Shown one piece after another: positions 61,654-64,000 of a stretch of 64,000 nt of DNA. Below the pieces are notes generated by a model. That model did not search any database, was not told the origin of the DNA, and saw only the letters and a list, made by a program, of their open reading frames with translations. Source of the stretch: Lachancea thermotolerans CBS 6340 (Eukaryota > Ascomycota > Saccharomycetes > Saccharomycetales > Saccharomycetaceae); contig NC_013080.1 in NCBI RefSeq assembly GCF_000142805.1, forward strand, positions 930,001 to 994,000, in the 5' to 3' direction. Numbering within the stretch: position 1 is the first letter of the stretch; every line of letters begins with the position of its first letter. A program made the translations under genes and the position numbers.

Positions 61654-64000
61654 TTATTGTTCGTTCTCAAATTCAACAGGCATGAACTTGAAAGGCTCAT
61701 ATGGGTAACCTTCACCCTCGAAAAATTTGGACATGGATTCGACCCAGTGCAGACGCAAAGAGTGCAACATGGCTGAAGTTCCTTCCATCAAAACAAGAAT
61801 GACGCATGTCAAGACGAACCACATGCCGAATAAGATGACAGTCATGACCACGCCAACAAAGCCCCTCATGCTAAAGGCGATTTGAATGGTCATAGTCCAC
61901 AAAACGGTAGATAGTTGAGCGTGCGCCAACGACAAGGCCCAGAGACGCAAATAAGAAGCCGTGTGAGACACGGTGTTCAGGCAGAACTCAATGGTGTGAA
62001 TCACTTGGTGAATCATAACATCACCAAATTCTTCGCCATGGCCACCCTCCTCGTCGTCATCGTCATCTTCGACAGCCCCTGCTCCAGTGTTTGTTTCGTG
62101 GTGAACAAGCCCAGCCTCGTTGTCAGGCAGAGCAATATGTTGATGTTTGTCTTGAGTAAACTTGAAGTGCAATGGCTTGATCAGCAACAGACAAGGGATG
62201 CAGATCAAAGCCATGATAAGTAGGAACACCTGGACTTTAGCTTGATGAGGGTAGAGTTCCTCCTCAACTGTACCTGGCGACAAAAACATGTTGATCAAGG
62301 TGTTCAGCAAACCTGGCGCAGGCTTGCCAATAGCAACCCAGTCAATAGTCCACTTGTAGATGATACAGACCGTGAGGTAACCAAAGATACCTTGCATGAA
62401 CAAGAGACCAGGGATGAAGTTACCAATAATGTCAATCCACTTCTGGAAGTACACGTAGTTGACCAAGGAAAACATGTAAGAGTAGGTCATATGAATGAAA
62501 CCAAGCAAGACAGAGAGTTTCATCTTGTAAGAATTGCTGAAAAGCAGAGCGTTTTCAGTACCATGCCAAGCCCAGTCCAAACCGAAAACATACGTGCCCA
62601 CACTTTTCGCTTCAATGGCCTCACCGAGATGCCAGTGGGATGGCCATTCCCATCCAGACTTGAACAGAGTCAAAGACTTAGAAAACATGTCGTTGTACAA
62701 GAAACCCGTGTAAATGGAGAAAAGACCCATTAACAACAAGATGTAACGTCCGGAGAAGGCCATGTCGAAAATCTCGTCACGCTTCATCTTGCCAAGAGCC
62801 TTTTCGTTGAACACAAGCAAACCAGCAACCATACTCATCAGCATACCATGTCCCATATCACCAAACATTACAGCGAACATGAAGGGGAAGGTAACAATAG
62901 TTGGCAAACCGGGATTGACTTCACGATAAGTGGCAGTACCGTAACAGTCACAGATGTTTTGGAAGGCCGCAGTAAACTTGTTGGTTCTGTGGAACGTAGG
63001 TGGAGTTCTGTTGGTCTCGAGAACTTGAACAATAGATGGGACATCCACACCTAGGGTCTCTGTTAGGTTAGCCAGCTGGACTTGCAGACTTCCAAGTTCG
63101 TCCTGAGGTACCCAGCCTTCACCAACCAACGTCTTACGGTTGGAGTCGAAGTCGAACAAGTTTAGAGTCTCGTAAACAGCCTTTTCGCGAGCAATTTCGG
63201 TGTTCCATGCGTGGAGCTCTTTCGAAACGGCAAATAACTCGGTCTCCAAAGTGGTGTTGGTAGTATCTAAGACAGTGTAAACGTCCGCTAGGCGAGAGTT
63301 GACCTCCGAGAGTTGTTTGGAGCGGTTAGATTGGTCGTCGCTAATTTCGTACAAGCTCGCGTCAAGGGACTCGGCAACTTTTTTGACCCTTTGCAAGATG
63401 ATATCACCGTAAGAGAACACAATAAACGCGTCTTTGTAGATCTTCTTCTGGGCCTTGGCGTCGTACAGAGGCTCGGTGATAGGTACAGTCCTGAAGAACA
63501 AATTACCCCTCAACACACGCCACAAGATCTGTTCTAGCGTCCCGGCCTTGGCTCTGGGAATAGTACCAGTAACAAAAGACACGGAACGTGGGAAATTTTC
63601 CTCGCCTGAGTCCTGCGATGTCAGTCCCGCACTTTGCGCGAAGAACTCGTCGCCCGCCTTCAGCACGTGGCGGAACTGCTCCAAGTCCGACTTTTGGAGC
63701 TCAAGCTGCTCGCTGGCCTCGACAAGCTGTTGCATGCGCTTCTCGATAAGCGTACCGTTTTCGATATGGTCGTCAATCTTCGAGGTACGTGGAGCAAGCT
63801 TGTGAGCACTAGCTACAGGGCTCGCGGCCAGGACTTCCTCGTCTTCTTCGTCCTCAAAGTCCTCATACAATTTGATGTCGTACTTGCATAACAGCGAGTA
63901 GAAGTAACGGTACTGTCTCTGCAGCTCGTCTAAACGTCTGACCTCAGGGACAAAGGTACGCTGGAACGCCCGAACCTTCCTGTTCAGGTCCCGAAACTGC
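61654..64000 (-). CDS. VPH1: V-type H+-ATPase a subunit Vph1, 5' end cut by window
   Basis: Large membrane subunit of the V0 sector of the vacuolar proton pump. 781 residues are present (last codon base at 63999); the family length of about 840 implies roughly 60 missing at the N-terminus, since the visible sequence opens with the conserved QFRDLNRKVRAFQRTF. Domains: N-terminal cytosolic hairpin with coiled coils, then eight or so membrane segments from about residue 400 (FPFMFAVMFGDMGHGM; LLLMGLFSIYTGFLYND). The proton-path arginine lies in SYLRLWALSLAHAQL. Between membrane helices is an acidic loop (GAVEDDDDDEEGGHGEEFGD). Whether it is the vacuolar (Vph1) or Golgi (Stv1) isoform is settled by neighbour PAC1 and by sequence: Vph1. 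Confidence 0.97.
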   Translation of the reverse strand, partial: QFRDLNRKVRAFQRTFVPEVRRLDELQRQYRYFYSLLCKYDIKLYEDFEDEEDEEVLAASPVASAHKLAPRTSKIDDHIENGTLIEKRMQQLVEASEQLELQKSDLEQFRHVLKAGDEFFAQSAGLTSQDSGEENFPRSVSFVTGTIPRAKAGTLEQILWRVLRGNLFFRTVPITEPLYDAKAQKKIYKDAFIVFSYGDIILQRVKKVAESLDASLYEISDDQSNRSKQLSEVNSRLADVYTVLDTTNTTLETELFAVSKELHAWNTEIAREKAVYETLNLFDFDSNRKTLVGEGWVPQDELGSLQVQLANLTETLGVDVPSIVQVLETNRTPPTFHRTNKFTAAFQNICDCYGTATYREVNPGLPTIVTFPFMFAVMFGDMGHGMLMSMVAGLLVFNEKALGKMKRDEIFDMAFSGRYILLLMGLFSIYTGFLYNDMFSKSLTLFKSGWEWPSHWHLGEAIEAKSVGTYVFGLDWAWHGTENALLFSNSYKMKLSVLLGFIHMTYSYMFSLVNYVYFQKWIDIIGNFIPGLLFMQGIFGYLTVCIIYKWTIDWVAIGKPAPGLLNTLINMFLSPGTVEEELYPHQAKVQVFLLIMALICIPCLLLIKPLHFKFTQDKHQHIALPDNEAGLVHHETNTGAGAVEDDDDDEEGGHGEEFGDVMIHQVIHTIEFCLNTVSHTASYLRLWALSLAHAQLSTVLWTMTIQIAFSMRGFVGVVMTVILFGMWFVLTCVILVLMEGTSAMLHSLRLHWVESMSKFFEGEGYPYEPFKFMPVEFENEQ

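Overview
This is nuclear DNA from a budding yeast of the family Saccharomycetaceae that branched off before the whole-genome duplication; gene content, about 45% GC and very compact spacing fit Lachancea best (genus is an inference). The genes are protein-coding, nearly all intronless, read on both strands at one gene per about 1.9 kb, and almost every one has a clear Saccharomyces cerevisiae counterpart. I found no tRNA, rRNA, CRISPR array, transposon, LTR, virus-derived element or centromere.

The order of genes is the main evidence for the placement. From about 1.3 kb to the right end, the genes are two S. cerevisiae segments shuffled together: chromosome XVI left arm (PET20, CDC60, BEM4, YPL162C, SVS1, MLH3, SET6, ATG29, REV3, MRX4, MEX67, DAP1, TRE1, SPT14, NIP100, MRPL40, COX10) and chromosome XV right arm (ENV9, SRL1, APC5, CLP1, TUM1, TMA16, NAT5, SEC63, OSW1, TRE2, CDC31, HNT3, RPT4, GCD1, RPN8, GPN2, DSE3, RBL2, PNT1, HRK1, PAC1, VPH1). 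SVS1/SRL1 and TRE1/TRE2, duplicates in S. cerevisiae, are single genes here. The far left gene (MGL2) belongs to another ancestral neighbourhood.

Layout. 1-6.3 kb: lipid hydrolase MGL2 (cut by the edge), mitochondrial PET20/SUE1-type protein, an unrecognised 91-residue acidic protein, leucyl-tRNA synthetase. 6.3-11 kb: a gene-poor stretch with only ENV9, flanked by two large gaps that each hold a perfect Ume6/URS1 meiotic repressor site. 11-23 kb: BEM4, a vacuolar membrane protein, the cell-wall protein SVS1 behind a dense block of SBF sites, MLH3 (with a changed ATPase motif), APC5, CLP1, TUM1, SET6. 23-37 kb: ATG29, REV3, TMA16, MRX4, NAT5, SEC63, MEX67, a fast-evolving OSW1-position gene, DAP1. 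37-53 kb: TRE1/2, SPT14 (with a 57-base intron), NIP100, CDC31, MRPL40, HNT3, RPT4, GCD1, COX10, RPN8, GPN2. 53-64 kb: DSE3, RBL2, PNT1, HRK1, PAC1, and VPH1, which runs off the right edge.

Functional links are those of shared pathways rather than operons: proteasome (RPT4, RPN8, both with PACE-type sites), dynein/dynactin (NIP100, PAC1), DNA repair (MLH3, REV3, HNT3), mitochondrial biogenesis (PET20, MRX4, MRPL40, COX10, PNT1). I see no novel multi-gene system. The most interesting signals are the two URS1-bearing gaps, the loss of the catalytic glutamate in MLH3, the promoter element hidden inside a false N-terminal extension of RPN8, and the orphan at 2.3 kb. Several starts were moved to the first ATG because the longer frames begin at non-ATG codons.
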